From RH-chloro-G1 sp003670575 (lineage in GTDB: Bacteria; Chloroflexota; Dehalococcoidia; UBA2979): a stretch of 12,790 nucleotides of DNA. Below the pieces are notes generated by a model. The model worked only from the letters and a program-made list of their open reading frames with translations. It did no database searches and was not told where the DNA came from. Below are positions 6,474 through 12,790 of the stretch, piece by piece. The first letter of the stretch is position 1. Each line of letters opens with the position of its first letter. The stretch lies in NCBI GenBank assembly GCA_947499615.1, contig CANMOP010000035.1, positions 1 through 12,790 of the forward strand, read 5' to 3'. Both the position numbers and the translations under genes were made by a program.

Positions 6474-7553
6474 CTACGACCAGCCGAGCACGCGCTGAAC
6501 CGCCGCGCTATCCGCGGGCGCTGTGTGTCGCACGGCCTGGATGGTCATCGCGGTGTCCGGGTCTTTGAGACCCGCACCTGTCAGCACGCAGACCCCCACC
6601 AGCCCGCGCAGCGAAGCGCCCTCGCGCGCCCGCTTCAGCAGGCCGGCGAGCGAGGCAGCCGAAGCCGGTTCGCAGAAGATGCCCTCCTCCGCGGCCAGGC
6701 GGCGGTAGGCGGTGAAAATCTCGTCGTCGGTCACCGCCTCGATGGCTCCGCCCGAGTCGTCGCGAGCGGCAATGGCGCCGTCCCACGATGCGGGGTTGCC
6801 GATGCGAATCGCCGTCGCGATGGTCTCTGGGTGCTCCACCGGGTGGCCGAGCACCAGCGGTGCCGCGCCAGCGGCCTGGAAGCCCCACATCTTCGGCAGC
6901 CCGCTGGAACGCTCCAGTTGCCGGTACTCCCGGAACCCGCGCCAGTACGCGGTGATGTTCCCAGCATTGCCAACTGGGATGCACAGCACGTCCGGCGCGT
7001 CGCCGAGGTCATCAACGATCTCGTAGGCGGCGGTCTTCTGCCCCTCGATGCGATACGGGTTCACGGAGTTCACCAGAGCGACGCCGGGCCGCTCCCCCAG
7101 CTCGCGCGCGATCCGCAGCGCGTCGTCGAACGAGCCATCGATGGCGACGATCTCCGCGCCGTGGGCGACGGCCTGCGCGAGCTTACCGGCGGCGATGCGG
7201 CCATCCGGAATCACGACGTAGCAGCGCAACCCGTGCCGCGCCGCGTAGGCGGCTGCAGACGCCGAGGTGTTTCCGGTGGATGCGCAGAGCAGTGCCTCCG
7301 CGCCGTCTTCCACAGCCTTCGCGACGGCCAGCACCATCCCCCGGTCCTTGAAGGAGCCGGTGGGGTTCGTGAACTCCAACTTGTAGTACAGCGCCTCCAT
7401 GCCGAGCTCCCGCTCCAGCACGCGCGAGCGCACCAATGGCGTGCCGCACTCGCCGAGCGTCAGCATTGGCGTCTGCGCGGTCACCGGCAGCAGCGCCGCG
7501 TAGCGCTCCAGGATGAAGCGGCTGTCGTGACGGGGGTTCGGTGTGGTGGTCAC
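6474..7553 (-). CDS. thrC: Threonine synthase (short form)
   Basis: ThrC is the PLP enzyme that converts O-phosphohomoserine to threonine, the last step of the pathway. The 359-residue protein is of the short type common in Gram-positive bacteria and Chloroflexota. PLP-binding features: K69 in TNPTGSFKDRG forms the Schiff base, STGNTSAS at 92-99 binds the cofactor, and GNAGN at 195-199 holds the PLP phosphate. The GTG start is fixed by GAAGGAG eight bases upstream. It overlaps the stop codon of the coiled-coil gene by four bases (GTGA), so translation of the two is probably coupled. hom lies just beyond that gene. The homoserine kinase gene thrB, needed between Hom and ThrC, is not in the window. 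Confidence 0.95.
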   Translation of the reverse strand: MTTTPNPRHDSRFILERYAALLPVTAQTPMLTLGECGTPLVRSRVLERELGMEALYYKLEFTNPTGSFKDRGMVLAVAKAVEDGAEALLCASTGNTSASAAAYAARHGLRCYVVIPDGRIAAGKLAQAVAHGAEIVAIDGSFDDALRIARELGERPGVALVNSVNPYRIEGQKTAAYEIVDDLGDAPDVLCIPVGNAGNITAYWRGFREYRQLERSSGLPKMWGFQAAGAAPLVLGHPVEHPETIATAIRIGNPASWDGAIAARDDSGGAIEAVTDDEIFTAYRRLAAEEGIFCEPASAASLAGLLKRAREGASLRGLVGVCVLTGAGLKDPDTAMTIQAVRHTAPADSAAVQRVLGWS

Positions 7554-8572
7554 AGCGGCTGCTCCTTCGTGGCCAGCTCCGCGCTTTCGGAGAGCCGTAC
7601 CAACAATGCACGGGCTGCCCGCGCCTGACGATCGATCTCTTCTGTCTGCCGCCGACCGGCGGCCTCTGATGCGATGGTCGCGCGGCGGAAATGATCGAGC
7701 AACGCCTCGCGCTGCGCGTCGGCCCCGGGCCCGAGCGCGCTCACGCTCGTCTCCAATCGATCGATTCGCCGACGGAGCAGCGACACCGACTCGGCCTCAG
7801 ACGCTTGCGCAGCGTCGGCGGAAGCGCCACGGCTGTCGAGGAGCGCCAATCGTTCTTCGAGGTGTCGGCGCAAGGTGCGCTGCTGCTCCAACACTTCCGC
7901 CAGGGCGTCTTCACGTTCTGCGATGCGGTGCAGTGTCGTCAGTTCATCCTGAAGGCGCTGCTGATGCAGTTGCAATTGTTGAGTGCTTCCGGTGATCACG
8001 TGGACGGCCAGTTGCAGCGCGGCCACGGCGTCCTCGGTGCGCGGCCCACTACCGTCCTCACGTCGCATCGCCTGCCGCAGCGCGGCGACCTCGTCGCTCA
8101 ACGCGGCCAACCGTCCAATGTCCCGAGTCTCATCCTGTGCGCGGCCCGCAAGGTCGCTGGCCAGTTGCACCTGCTGACGCGCGCTGACCACTGCAAGCGC
8201 CTGCTCCGCGCCATCGAGCCGCCGATCCATCGATGCGAGCGCGCCTTCGATGGCCTCTTGAGATTGCTGCTGCCGTTCGCGCACGCGGTCCAGCGCGACG
8301 CCCTGCGCGCGCCGCAACTCGCCCTCGTCGTTCAGTCGTGCGTCCAGCGCGGCAAGCGCTTGCGGGAGATCGTGCCACGCTTCCTGCGCCGACTCGATGC
8401 GACGCGAGCGCCCCTCGACGATCGCCAGATGCTCACGCAGTTCGGTGACCTCGCGCTCGCGAGCGGCCAACGCGGACTGGAGGGTGGCAACGTCCCGCGC
8501 GAGCCCATCCATGCGCGCCACCGAGGCGTGCAACTGTGTCTCGAGCCAGTGCGCGACCGGCTCGGTGGTCAC
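7550..8572 (-). CDS. Uncharacterised coiled-coil protein between hom and thrC
   Basis: I do not recognise this 340-residue protein. It is rich in Ala, Leu, Arg, Glu and Gln, has no Cys, one Phe and two Trp, and no membrane segment or signal peptide. Heptad-like runs fill most of it, broken by the few Pro/Gly sites into helices at roughly 10-66, 70-175, 182-280 and 285-335. It looks like an elongated cytosolic coiled-coil protein. The GTG start is two bases after the hom stop, and its TGA overlaps the thrC GTG, so it is made in step with both threonine-pathway enzymes. Its codon use looks like that of its neighbours and it is intact. It could be a scaffold or a division/chromosome-associated protein; no function should be assumed. 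Its first nine coding bases (GTGACCACC) are the same as those of thrC. Confidence 0.8.
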   Translation of the reverse strand: MTTEPVAHWLETQLHASVARMDGLARDVATLQSALAAREREVTELREHLAIVEGRSRRIESAQEAWHDLPQALAALDARLNDEGELRRAQGVALDRVRERQQQSQEAIEGALASMDRRLDGAEQALAVVSARQQVQLASDLAGRAQDETRDIGRLAALSDEVAALRQAMRREDGSGPRTEDAVAALQLAVHVITGSTQQLQLHQQRLQDELTTLHRIAEREDALAEVLEQQRTLRRHLEERLALLDSRGASADAAQASEAESVSLLRRRIDRLETSVSALGPGADAQREALLDHFRRATIASEAAGRRQTEEIDRQARAARALLVRLSESAELATKEQPL

Positions 8573-8574
8573 TG

Positions 8575-9879
8575 CTACCCGCCCATCGCCAACACGTTGC
8601 CCACCTCAACCACCGCGTCCAGCGCGCGAATCTCGCTCAGCGCCGCCTCCATCGCGGAGCCGGGAGCGTGATGGGTGGTGATCACCAGTTCCGCGGTGCG
8701 TGCATCATCGTCCGTCTCGAATTGGATGACGGACGCGATGCTGATTTCGTGCTCGCCCAGCACCCCGGCCAACCTCGCCAGCACGCGCGGGCGATCCTGC
8801 ACGGTGACGCGCAGGTAGTACCGGGAGCGGTGCAGCGCAGGCGGGTGTACCGGCAACACGCGTTGCTCCGGCGCCGCCAACGGCGTCCGACCGGCGACGA
8901 TGTCACGCGCAACATCGAGCACGTCCGCGAGCACGGCGCTGGAGGTGGGTCCGGGCCCCGCCCCACGTCCGATGAACAGGACGCGGCCCACAAGGTCGCC
9001 TTCGATCTGCACGGCGTTCAGTACGCCATCGACTTTCGCCAGCGGCTCATCGCGAGCAATCAGCGTCGGCTGCACGGAGGCAACCACGCCGCCATCGACC
9101 AACCGCCCGATCGCGAGCAGTTTGATGGTGTAGCCCAACGCCTCGGCGTAGCGGAAGTCGCGCGCGGCCAATCGCGAGATGCCCTGTCGCGCGACGTCGT
9201 CCGGTGCAACGGCCGCATGGAACGCCAGCCCACAGAGGATCGCAAGTTTGTAAGTCGCGTCGATACCCTCGACGTCGGCGGTGGGGTCGGGCTCGGCGTA
9301 CCCAAGGCGTTGCGCCTCGGCCAGTGCGACGGCGTAGTCCGTGCCGTCGCGCGCCATGCCCGTGAGCATGTAATTCGTGGTGCCGTTGATGATGGCAGTG
9401 ACGGCGGTGAGCTCGTTCGCCAACAGGTCACGAGACAGCGGGCTAATCACCGGGATGCCGCCGCCGACCGATGCCTCGTACAGCAGGCGTACGCCATGCT
9501 GCGCAGCGACCGCCAGCAGCGCCGCGCCGTGCTTCGCCATCACCTCTTTGTTCGCGGTGACTACGTGCCGCCCGGACGCGAGCGCGCGTTCAATGTACTC
9601 ACGTGCCGGGTGCTCGCCGCCCATCAACTCGATGACGATCTGCACATCGCGATCCGCCAGCACCTCGTCGATGCTGATCGTGAGATGTGCGTCGCCTAGG
9701 CCCGGACGCGCGCGGGTGGCATCGCGCACCAGCACCTGTCGCAGCGCCAGCGGCCGTCCCACTTGCAGCGCGTATCGCGCCGCGCCTTCGTTCAGCGCGG
9801 CGACGACGCCAGCGCCGACGTTGCCGGAACCCAGCAGCGCCAGGCCGAGGCTGCTGTTGTCGCCCGGCTCAGGGGGCAC
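8575..9879 (-). CDS. hom: Homoserine dehydrogenase with C-terminal ACT domain
   Basis: Hom reduces aspartate semialdehyde to homoserine, the branch point to threonine and methionine. The 434-residue length matches the monofunctional ACT-containing form. The N-terminal Rossmann motif GSGNVG is at 17-22. Catalytic-domain motifs are ANKE at 109-112, EASVGGGIP at 135-143, NGTTNYM at 165-171 and DVEGIDATYK at 202-211. An ACT domain from about 350 to 430 (YYLRVTVQDRPRVLARLAGV) points to allosteric feedback, in this family by threonine (established for the family, inferred here). The GTG start overlaps the end of the parvulin-like gene by 11 bp. The ribosome binding site is weak (GGTGA), so coupling to the upstream gene is likely. 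Confidence 0.95.
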   Translation of the reverse strand: MPPEPGDNSSLGLALLGSGNVGAGVVAALNEGAARYALQVGRPLALRQVLVRDATRARPGLGDAHLTISIDEVLADRDVQIVIELMGGEHPAREYIERALASGRHVVTANKEVMAKHGAALLAVAAQHGVRLLYEASVGGGIPVISPLSRDLLANELTAVTAIINGTTNYMLTGMARDGTDYAVALAEAQRLGYAEPDPTADVEGIDATYKLAILCGLAFHAAVAPDDVARQGISRLAARDFRYAEALGYTIKLLAIGRLVDGGVVASVQPTLIARDEPLAKVDGVLNAVQIEGDLVGRVLFIGRGAGPGPTSSAVLADVLDVARDIVAGRTPLAAPEQRVLPVHPPALHRSRYYLRVTVQDRPRVLARLAGVLGEHEISIASVIQFETDDDARTAELVITTHHAPGSAMEAALSEIRALDAVVEVGNVLAMGG

Positions 9880-10975
9880 GCTTCACCGGTTGAACCTTCT
9901 CATAGGCGCGCGAGATGTTGACGCGCATGGCCGCATCGCGGCTGGCGACGACATCACGCTCGATCGTCAGCGCCTTGCGCTCGTCCTCGTACCACTTCGT
10001 GAGGCGCTCAGTCGCGGCGTTATCGCGCTGTTCCTCATCGACAGTTCGATTCTGCTCGATCTGCGAAAGACGGTAGACCTTATAGCGCGTGCCGCTCTTG
10101 ATCGTGGCGGATATCTCGCCGGCCTTGAGCTTGGACAGCGCGTCCCGCACCTCGGGCTCCTGCAGGTCAGCCAGTACCCACGCCAACTGGCCGTTGGATG
10201 GATCGGTGGCCGCCGCCGACGCGACTCGCGCGAAGTCCACACCCGGCCGCTGCACGATCGCGCGGAGCTGTTCCGCGCGCTCCACTGACGGCAGGATTGC
10301 GACCTGAACCTCCCACTGGAGCGCAGTCTTCGGCGCCTCGTCCGTATAGCGCTTGACCAGGCGATCCTCGAGGATCTGTGCCCGCGTCAGCGCGTCGAAG
10401 GCAGCTTTGCTCAGGCCGGACTTCTGCAGGCGCTCCTGCTGCGTGCTGGCGACCTGCTTCTCATCGATAGTCGGCTTCGGCGCCGCAGTGGCGGTAGCGG
10501 TAGCGGTCGGCGTCGCATCGGGCGTGCCGGTGGGCGTCGGGGTGCCGAGCGTGATCGACGGCGTCGGGATCGGAGTGGGCGGGACGGGCGTCGCGAGGCG
10601 CACGGCGAGATCCTTCGCCATGTCCTCTGCGGACACATCGCCAACGAGCGCGGGGGCACGCTGGCGCAGAATCGCCTCGTGCTCCAGTACGTCCAATGCC
10701 TTCGGGATGAGTTCAGTGGCCTCGCGAGGCGCGATCGACTGCTGGAAGAGCAGCAGGTAGAGCGTGCGCGCCTCGATGTCCGAGGCGGTGAAGCGCTCGG
10801 TACCGGCGGTCAGCAGCGACTGGTGCGCCGGACGGTACGCGCCGAGGTAGTAGCCGACGATGGCGACCAGCGCGGCCACCACCAGCACCACGGTGGATGC
10901 CAGCACAATCATGCGATCGCGAGGAGACTCCGCAGTCCCACCGCGCCTTGGACCCAGACGTGTAGTACCGGCCAC
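9869..10975 (-). CDS. Membrane-anchored parvulin/SurA-like protein with Thr/Pro-rich linker
   Basis: The 368-residue protein has a short basic N-terminus and one membrane segment at about 22-44, so it is probably a signal-anchored protein facing outward. A SurA-N-like helical part at about 60-125 is followed by a Thr/Pro/Ala linker at 129-168, a helical segment at about 170-213, and a parvulin-like domain at about 218-305 (QVAILPSVERAEQLRAIV, then LKAGEIS and YKVYRL). Such proteins assist folding of secreted proteins. The histidines usual in parvulins (in RHIL and GYH) appear replaced by Ala226 and Lys299, so isomerase activity is doubtful. The GTG start is well supported by GGAAGGAA eight bases upstream. 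The gene lies 97 bp after rpsR and overlaps hom, so it appears to be part of the same transcript. Confidence 0.75.
   Translation of the reverse strand: MAGTTRLGPRRGGTAESPRDRMIVLASTVVLVVAALVAIVGYYLGAYRPAHQSLLTAGTERFTASDIEARTLYLLLFQQSIAPREATELIPKALDVLEHEAILRQRAPALVGDVSAEDMAKDLAVRLATPVPPTPIPTPSITLGTPTPTGTPDATPTATATATAAPKPTIDEKQVASTQQERLQKSGLSKAAFDALTRAQILEDRLVKRYTDEAPKTALQWEVQVAILPSVERAEQLRAIVQRPGVDFARVASAAATDPSNGQLAWVLADLQEPEVRDALSKLKAGEISATIKSGTRYKVYRLSQIEQNRTVDEEQRDNAATERLTKWYEDERKALTIERDVVASRDAAMRVNISRAYEKVQPVKRAP
10472..10591 (-). repeat. Low-complexity Thr/Pro/Ala linker-coding segment
   Basis: This part of the parvulin-like gene encodes a linker made almost entirely of Thr, Pro, Ala and Gly (residues 129-168). 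At DNA level it shows short imperfect repeats such as GGTAGC GGTAGC near 10492-10505 on the plus strand. Such tracts can expand or contract by slippage. It separates the SurA-N-like part from the rest of the protein. Confidence 0.6.
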
Positions 10976-11071
10976 CGTACGGGTTCCTTCCGTCGATGCC
11001 GGGCGCGGCCTGGGGAGTGTCGGACGCCTGGCGAGAGTGCTGTCTTGTTACGCGTTACGGACGATCGACGC

Positions 11072-11455
11072 TTAGCGGCGACCTCCGGGGGACGGCCGAC
11101 CGCCCGCAACACCGGAAATCCGCACGTGCTCCGAGGTGTACGGCAGCAGCGCGATCTGACGCGCACGCTTCACCGCCACAGCCACACGTCGCTGGTGCTT
11201 CGCGCAGGTGCCGGCCTTGCGGCGCGGCTCCAACTTGCCACGGTCAGTGACGTAGCGGCGCAGCATCGGCACATCTTTGTAGTCCGGCTGGTCGACTTTC
11301 TCGATGCAGAACTCGCAGCCGCGGCGACGCGCGCCGAAGGAGCGACCGCCACCGCGATCCTCGCGGTCACCACGGTCTTCGCGATCCGGGCGATCCCCGC
11401 GATCACGACCGCCGAAGCCCCCACCGGGGCCGCTGTTAATCTCGTCGGTGGTCAT
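11072..11455 (-). CDS. rpsR: 30S ribosomal protein S18, Zn-ribbon type with charged N-terminal tail
   Basis: S18 binds 16S rRNA as a heterodimer with S6 in the 30S platform. The 127-residue protein is longer than the usual 75-90 because of an N-terminal tail (residues 1-45) rich in Gly, Arg and Asp with RDRGDR/REDRGD repeats. The core starts near residue 43 and contains the zinc-type cysteines C47 and C50 (CEFC) plus C84 and H87 (GTCAKH). KDVPMLRRYVTDRGK and the C-terminal RARQIALLPYTSEH are classic S18. The ATG has AGAAGAGAG five bases upstream. It is the third gene of the rpsF-ssb-rpsR cluster, 57 bp after ssb. The tail resembles that on S6 in this window. Confidence 0.96.
   Translation of the reverse strand: MTTDEINSGPGGGFGGRDRGDRPDREDRGDREDRGGGRSFGARRRGCEFCIEKVDQPDYKDVPMLRRYVTDRGKLEPRRKAGTCAKHQRRVAVAVKRARQIALLPYTSEHVRISGVAGGRPSPGGRR
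11318..11431 (-). repeat. Arg/Asp/Gly repeat tail of S18
   Basis: Residues 9-46 of S18 form a low-complexity tail with alternating positive and negative charges, including RDRGDRPDREDRGDREDRG at 17-35. The DNA shows the matching short imperfect repeats. The tail is predicted to be disordered and lies outside the conserved S18 fold. Confidence 0.6.
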
Positions 11456-11512
11456 AGTTGCTCTCTTCTGCGCTTCTACTGTCCGCTGCCCGATGTACCC
11501 GACTCGGCCGCC

Positions 11513-11932
11513 CTAGAAGGGCAAGTCGTCGGGCTCGATGTCTCCCGCGCCGTCCGCGCCAACCGGCGCGCCAGCGTCAAAACTGTCACTGGTACCGCCG
11601 TCGCGCGCGCTACCGAGAAACTCGACTGTCCGTGCGATGACCTCGGTCATGTAGTGCTTCTGCCCGTCTTGGCCGTCCCACGATCGAGTCTGTAGCCGAC
11701 CCTCCACGTAGACTTGGCGCCCCTTGGTCAGGTGCTGCGCGCAGATCTCTGCCAGCCGCTCATATACCACCACGCGAAACCACTCGGTGCGCTCCTGGCG
11801 CTGTCCGCCTCGATCCGTATACGTCTCGCCCGCGGCAACTCGAAACTCAGTCACCGCGCTGCCATTGGCGGTGTAGCGCATCTCCGGGTCGGCGCCAAGA
11901 CGCCCGATGATCATGACCTTATTGAGCGCCAT
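11513..11932 (-). CDS. ssb: Single-stranded DNA-binding protein
   Basis: SSB coats single-stranded DNA in replication, repair and recombination. The 139-residue protein has the OB fold in residues 1-110, beginning MALNKVMIIGRLGADPEMRY, with TEWFRVVVYERLAEI and KGRQVYVEGRLQTRSW as family landmarks. A short acidic, Gly-rich linker follows, and the C-terminus ends DDLPF, the tip that docks partner proteins such as RecO, PriA or the clamp loader. GAGGG lies seven bases before the ATG. It sits between rpsF (30 bp gap) and rpsR, the standard arrangement in bacteria. The linker is short compared with E. coli SSB. Intact and ordinary. Confidence 0.97.
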   Translation of the reverse strand: MALNKVMIIGRLGADPEMRYTANGSAVTEFRVAAGETYTDRGGQRQERTEWFRVVVYERLAEICAQHLTKGRQVYVEGRLQTRSWDGQDGQKHYMTEVIARTVEFLGSARDGGTSDSFDAGAPVGADGAGDIEPDDLPF

Positions 11933-11962
11933 ACGCTGACCCTCGCTCCACAGGGGAGATGC

Positions 11963-12493
11963 CTATTCGGCTGCTGCGATCGCCGGCTCGGGAGCCGCTG
12001 CGGTCTCGTCGGTAGAGGTCGCCTCGCCGCTCGGCGCTGCCGGAGCATCGCCAGCGTCGACCGGAGCCTCGGCATCCGACGCCTCGGGCGCGAACCCAGC
12101 GTCCGGACCAGAGTCACGCGGCCCATCGAACCCACGGTCGCGGTCGAAACCGCGGTCGCGATCGTCGAAGCGGCGCTCACGCGGCTGGCGGGGCGGAATG
12201 ATGCCCAGCGTCAGCAGGTGGCGCACGACCTCTTCGGTGATGTTCAGCGTCGCCTCCAGTGCAGAGGCGCCAGCCGGCGGCATCCGCAACGTGCAGAAGA
12301 CGTAGCTACCCTCAAAGTACTGGCGGATCGGGTACGCCAGACGTCGGCGGCCCCAACTATCCGTGGACAGCACCTCGCCGCCCTGGGCGGTCACCAGCGC
12401 GCTCACGCGCTCAATGGCGTTCGGGACGTCGTCCGCAGGCACGCGCGGGCTGACGATGTACAGCAGTTCGTATTCGTTCAAGCAAACCCCCAT
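11963..12493 (-). CDS. rpsF: 30S ribosomal protein S6 with long acidic C-terminal tail
   Basis: S6 pairs with S18 in the 30S platform. With the ATG at 12493 the product is 176 residues; a TTG at 12481 (172 residues, beginning MNEYELLYIVSPRV) fits the family N-terminus and is preceded by a G5 run, so the exact start is open. The S6 core covers about 6-101: NEYELLYIVSPRV, the WGRRRLAYPI signature near 47-56 and EEVVRHLLTLGI near 87-98. The tail from 102 to 176 is an extension with a tandem RDRGFD repeat followed by an Ala/Asp/Glu-rich stretch. E. coli S6 also has an acidic tail, but this one is longer and repetitive. First gene of the rpsF-ssb-rpsR cluster, about 100 nt downstream of a strong promoter. 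Confidence 0.93.
   Translation of the reverse strand: MGVCLNEYELLYIVSPRVPADDVPNAIERVSALVTAQGGEVLSTDSWGRRRLAYPIRQYFEGSYVFCTLRMPPAGASALEATLNITEEVVRHLLTLGIIPPRQPRERRFDDRDRGFDRDRGFDGPRDSGPDAGFAPEASDAEAPVDAGDAPAAPSGEATSTDETAAAPEPAIAAAE
11966..12190 (-). repeat. Repetitive acidic tail of S6
   Basis: Residues 102-176 of S6 are low complexity. Two tandem copies of RDRGFD (residues 112-123, DNA 12125-12160) are followed by an Asp/Ala/Pro/Glu-rich end. Predicted disordered. The RDRG unit also occurs in the tail of S18 from the same cluster. Confidence 0.6.
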
Positions 12494-12595
12494 CGGCCTC
12501 GTTCCGGAAACACCCGGACTCGAGCCGCGCACACGATACCACCAGACGCCGCACCCTGCGGCATCCCGCTCCCGCACAGCCGAGGCTCCCCGGGG
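12494..12595 (-). promoter_or_regulatory. rpsF 5' leader with hairpin
   Basis: If transcription starts about seven bases after the -10, the rpsF leader is about 100 nt. It contains a perfect 6-bp hairpin (12548-12553 / 12557-12562, GCCGCA / TGCGGC, 3-nt loop) and several CCG triplets. In many bacteria the S6:S18 complex represses this operon by binding an rpsF leader structure with a key CCG. I cannot confirm that fold here by eye. Confidence 0.35.
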
Positions 12596-12601
12596 CCATT
12601 G

Positions 12602-12631
12602 AGTATAGGAAGCCCACCGTCGGAGGGTCAA
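12602..12631 (-). promoter_or_regulatory. Strong sigma70-type promoter of the rpsF operon
   Basis: On the minus strand TTGACC (12631-12626, five of six matches) and TATACT (12607-12602, five of six) are separated by 18 bp. This is the best promoter in the window. It should drive rpsF-ssb-rpsR, and possibly the downstream parvulin-hom-coiled-coil-thrC genes, since no terminator is visible in between. Confidence 0.75.
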
Positions 12632-12637
12632 CGCGAC

Positions 12638-12682
12638 CCCCAAATCTAGTGTCAGGCAACAGGCCGACCACTAGATTTGGGG
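12638..12682 (-). repeat. Perfect 14-bp inverted repeat between the upstream gene and the rpsF promoter
   Basis: CCCCAAATCTAGTG at 12638-12651 is repeated as its exact complement CACTAGATTTGGGG at 12669-12682, with a 17-nt loop that itself contains a small GGC/GCC pair. It begins 14 bp after the stop codon of the upstream gene and ends 6 bp before the -35 of the rpsF promoter. Position suggests a terminator, but neither strand has a T-run after the stem. It may be a Rho-independent-like stem without U tract, an mRNA 3'-end stabiliser, an operator, or a copy of a dispersed palindromic repeat. Confidence 0.6.
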
Positions 12683-12696
12683 CCCCTCGACCAGCC

Positions 12697-12790
12697 TCAG
12701 CCCAGCGGCACGCCGGGGGCCGGGTAGCGCTCGCAGAGCGCCTCGACCGCCGATGCGACCTGACGGGCCACCTCAACGTCGTCCGGGGCG
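12697..12790 (-). CDS. C-terminal end of an upstream gene, possibly serine hydroxymethyltransferase
   Basis: Thirty codons and a TGA stop are present, with the 5' part outside the window. The end reads DDVEVARQVASAVEALCERY followed by PAPGVPLG. A helix with a VxALCERYP-type ending fits the C-terminus of glycine/serine hydroxymethyltransferase (GlyA), which often ends in LxxxFPxPG-like sequence, but 30 residues are too few to be sure. The reading frame has the codon bias of the neighbouring genes and is followed directly by the inverted repeat and rpsF promoter, as expected for the end of a transcription unit. Confidence 0.5.
   Translation of the reverse strand, partial: APDDVEVARQVASAVEALCERYPAPGVPLG

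Noticed and set aside
4960..6498. Plus-strand open frame of 512 codons opposite the glycosyltransferase and folE
   Set aside because: It is a shadow of two well-supported minus-strand genes.
10472..10591. Short plus-strand repeats as a possible CRISPR or minisatellite
   Set aside because: The repeats are short, imperfect and in frame with a Thr/Pro/Ala linker of the minus-strand gene. There are no regular spacers.
12494..12643. Extension of S6 upstream of the ATG at 12493
   Set aside because: The extension crosses the predicted promoter -10 and -35 and shows no family similarity.
12411..12776. Minus-strand open frame of 121 codons overlapping the rpsF start and the upstream gene end
   Set aside because: It runs through the inverted repeat, the promoter and part of rpsF in another frame. 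The frame ending at 12697 has the protein-like composition.
1..12790. Mobile element, phage genes, defence island, tRNA or rRNA genes
   Set aside because: No transposase, integrase, terminal repeats, tRNA cloverleaf or defence-family domain could be found. The gene content is core metabolism and translation.

Overview
All genes in this window read on the minus strand, so the biological order runs from high to low coordinates. The DNA is GC-rich. The evidence points to a member of the Chloroflexota (Thermomicrobia- or Dehalococcoidia-like): the EF-G and EF-Tu N-termini, a long-form S12, a Zn-type S18 with an added tail, and a membrane-anchored parvulin-like protein with a Thr/Pro-rich linker. 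This is judged from remembered family features, not from a search. Six of the twelve complete genes most likely start with GTG (rpsL, folE, thrC, the coiled-coil gene, hom and the parvulin-like gene).

Layout from right to left. (1) 12697-12790: the last 30 codons of an upstream gene, possibly glyA. (2) 12638-12682: a perfect 14-bp inverted repeat, followed by a strong sigma70-type promoter (12602-12631). (3) rpsF, ssb and rpsR, the classic S6-SSB-S18 cluster. S6 has a long acidic, repetitive C-terminal tail and S18 has an Arg/Asp/Gly N-terminal tail. (4) A tightly packed block without visible terminators: parvulin-like anchored protein, hom (11-bp overlap), an unrecognised coiled-coil protein (2-bp gap) and thrC (4-bp GTGA overlap). 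(5) folE, possibly with its own extended -10 promoter, then a GT4 glycosyltransferase of the MshA / sucrose-phosphate-synthase-like type and a PIG-L/LmbE deacetylase. (6) About 370 bp of non-coding DNA holding a TTGACA promoter, a consensus DnaA-box sequence and a structured rpsL leader of about 220 nt. (7) The str operon: rpsL, rpsG, fusA and the first 41 codons of tuf.

The window combines translation genes at both ends with threonine-branch amino-acid synthesis (hom, thrC; the homoserine kinase gene is not here), a pterin entry enzyme (folE) and a possible sugar-deacetylation pair. Most genes are ordinary core genes. The parts that look least described are the coiled-coil protein translationally embedded between hom and thrC, the GT4/LmbE pair that resembles the first two steps of low-molecular-weight-thiol synthesis, the matched charged tails on the S6/S18 partner proteins, a parvulin-like protein that has lost the usual histidines, and the structured leaders and inverted repeat. 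I see no CRISPR array, tRNA, rRNA, insertion sequence or phage gene.
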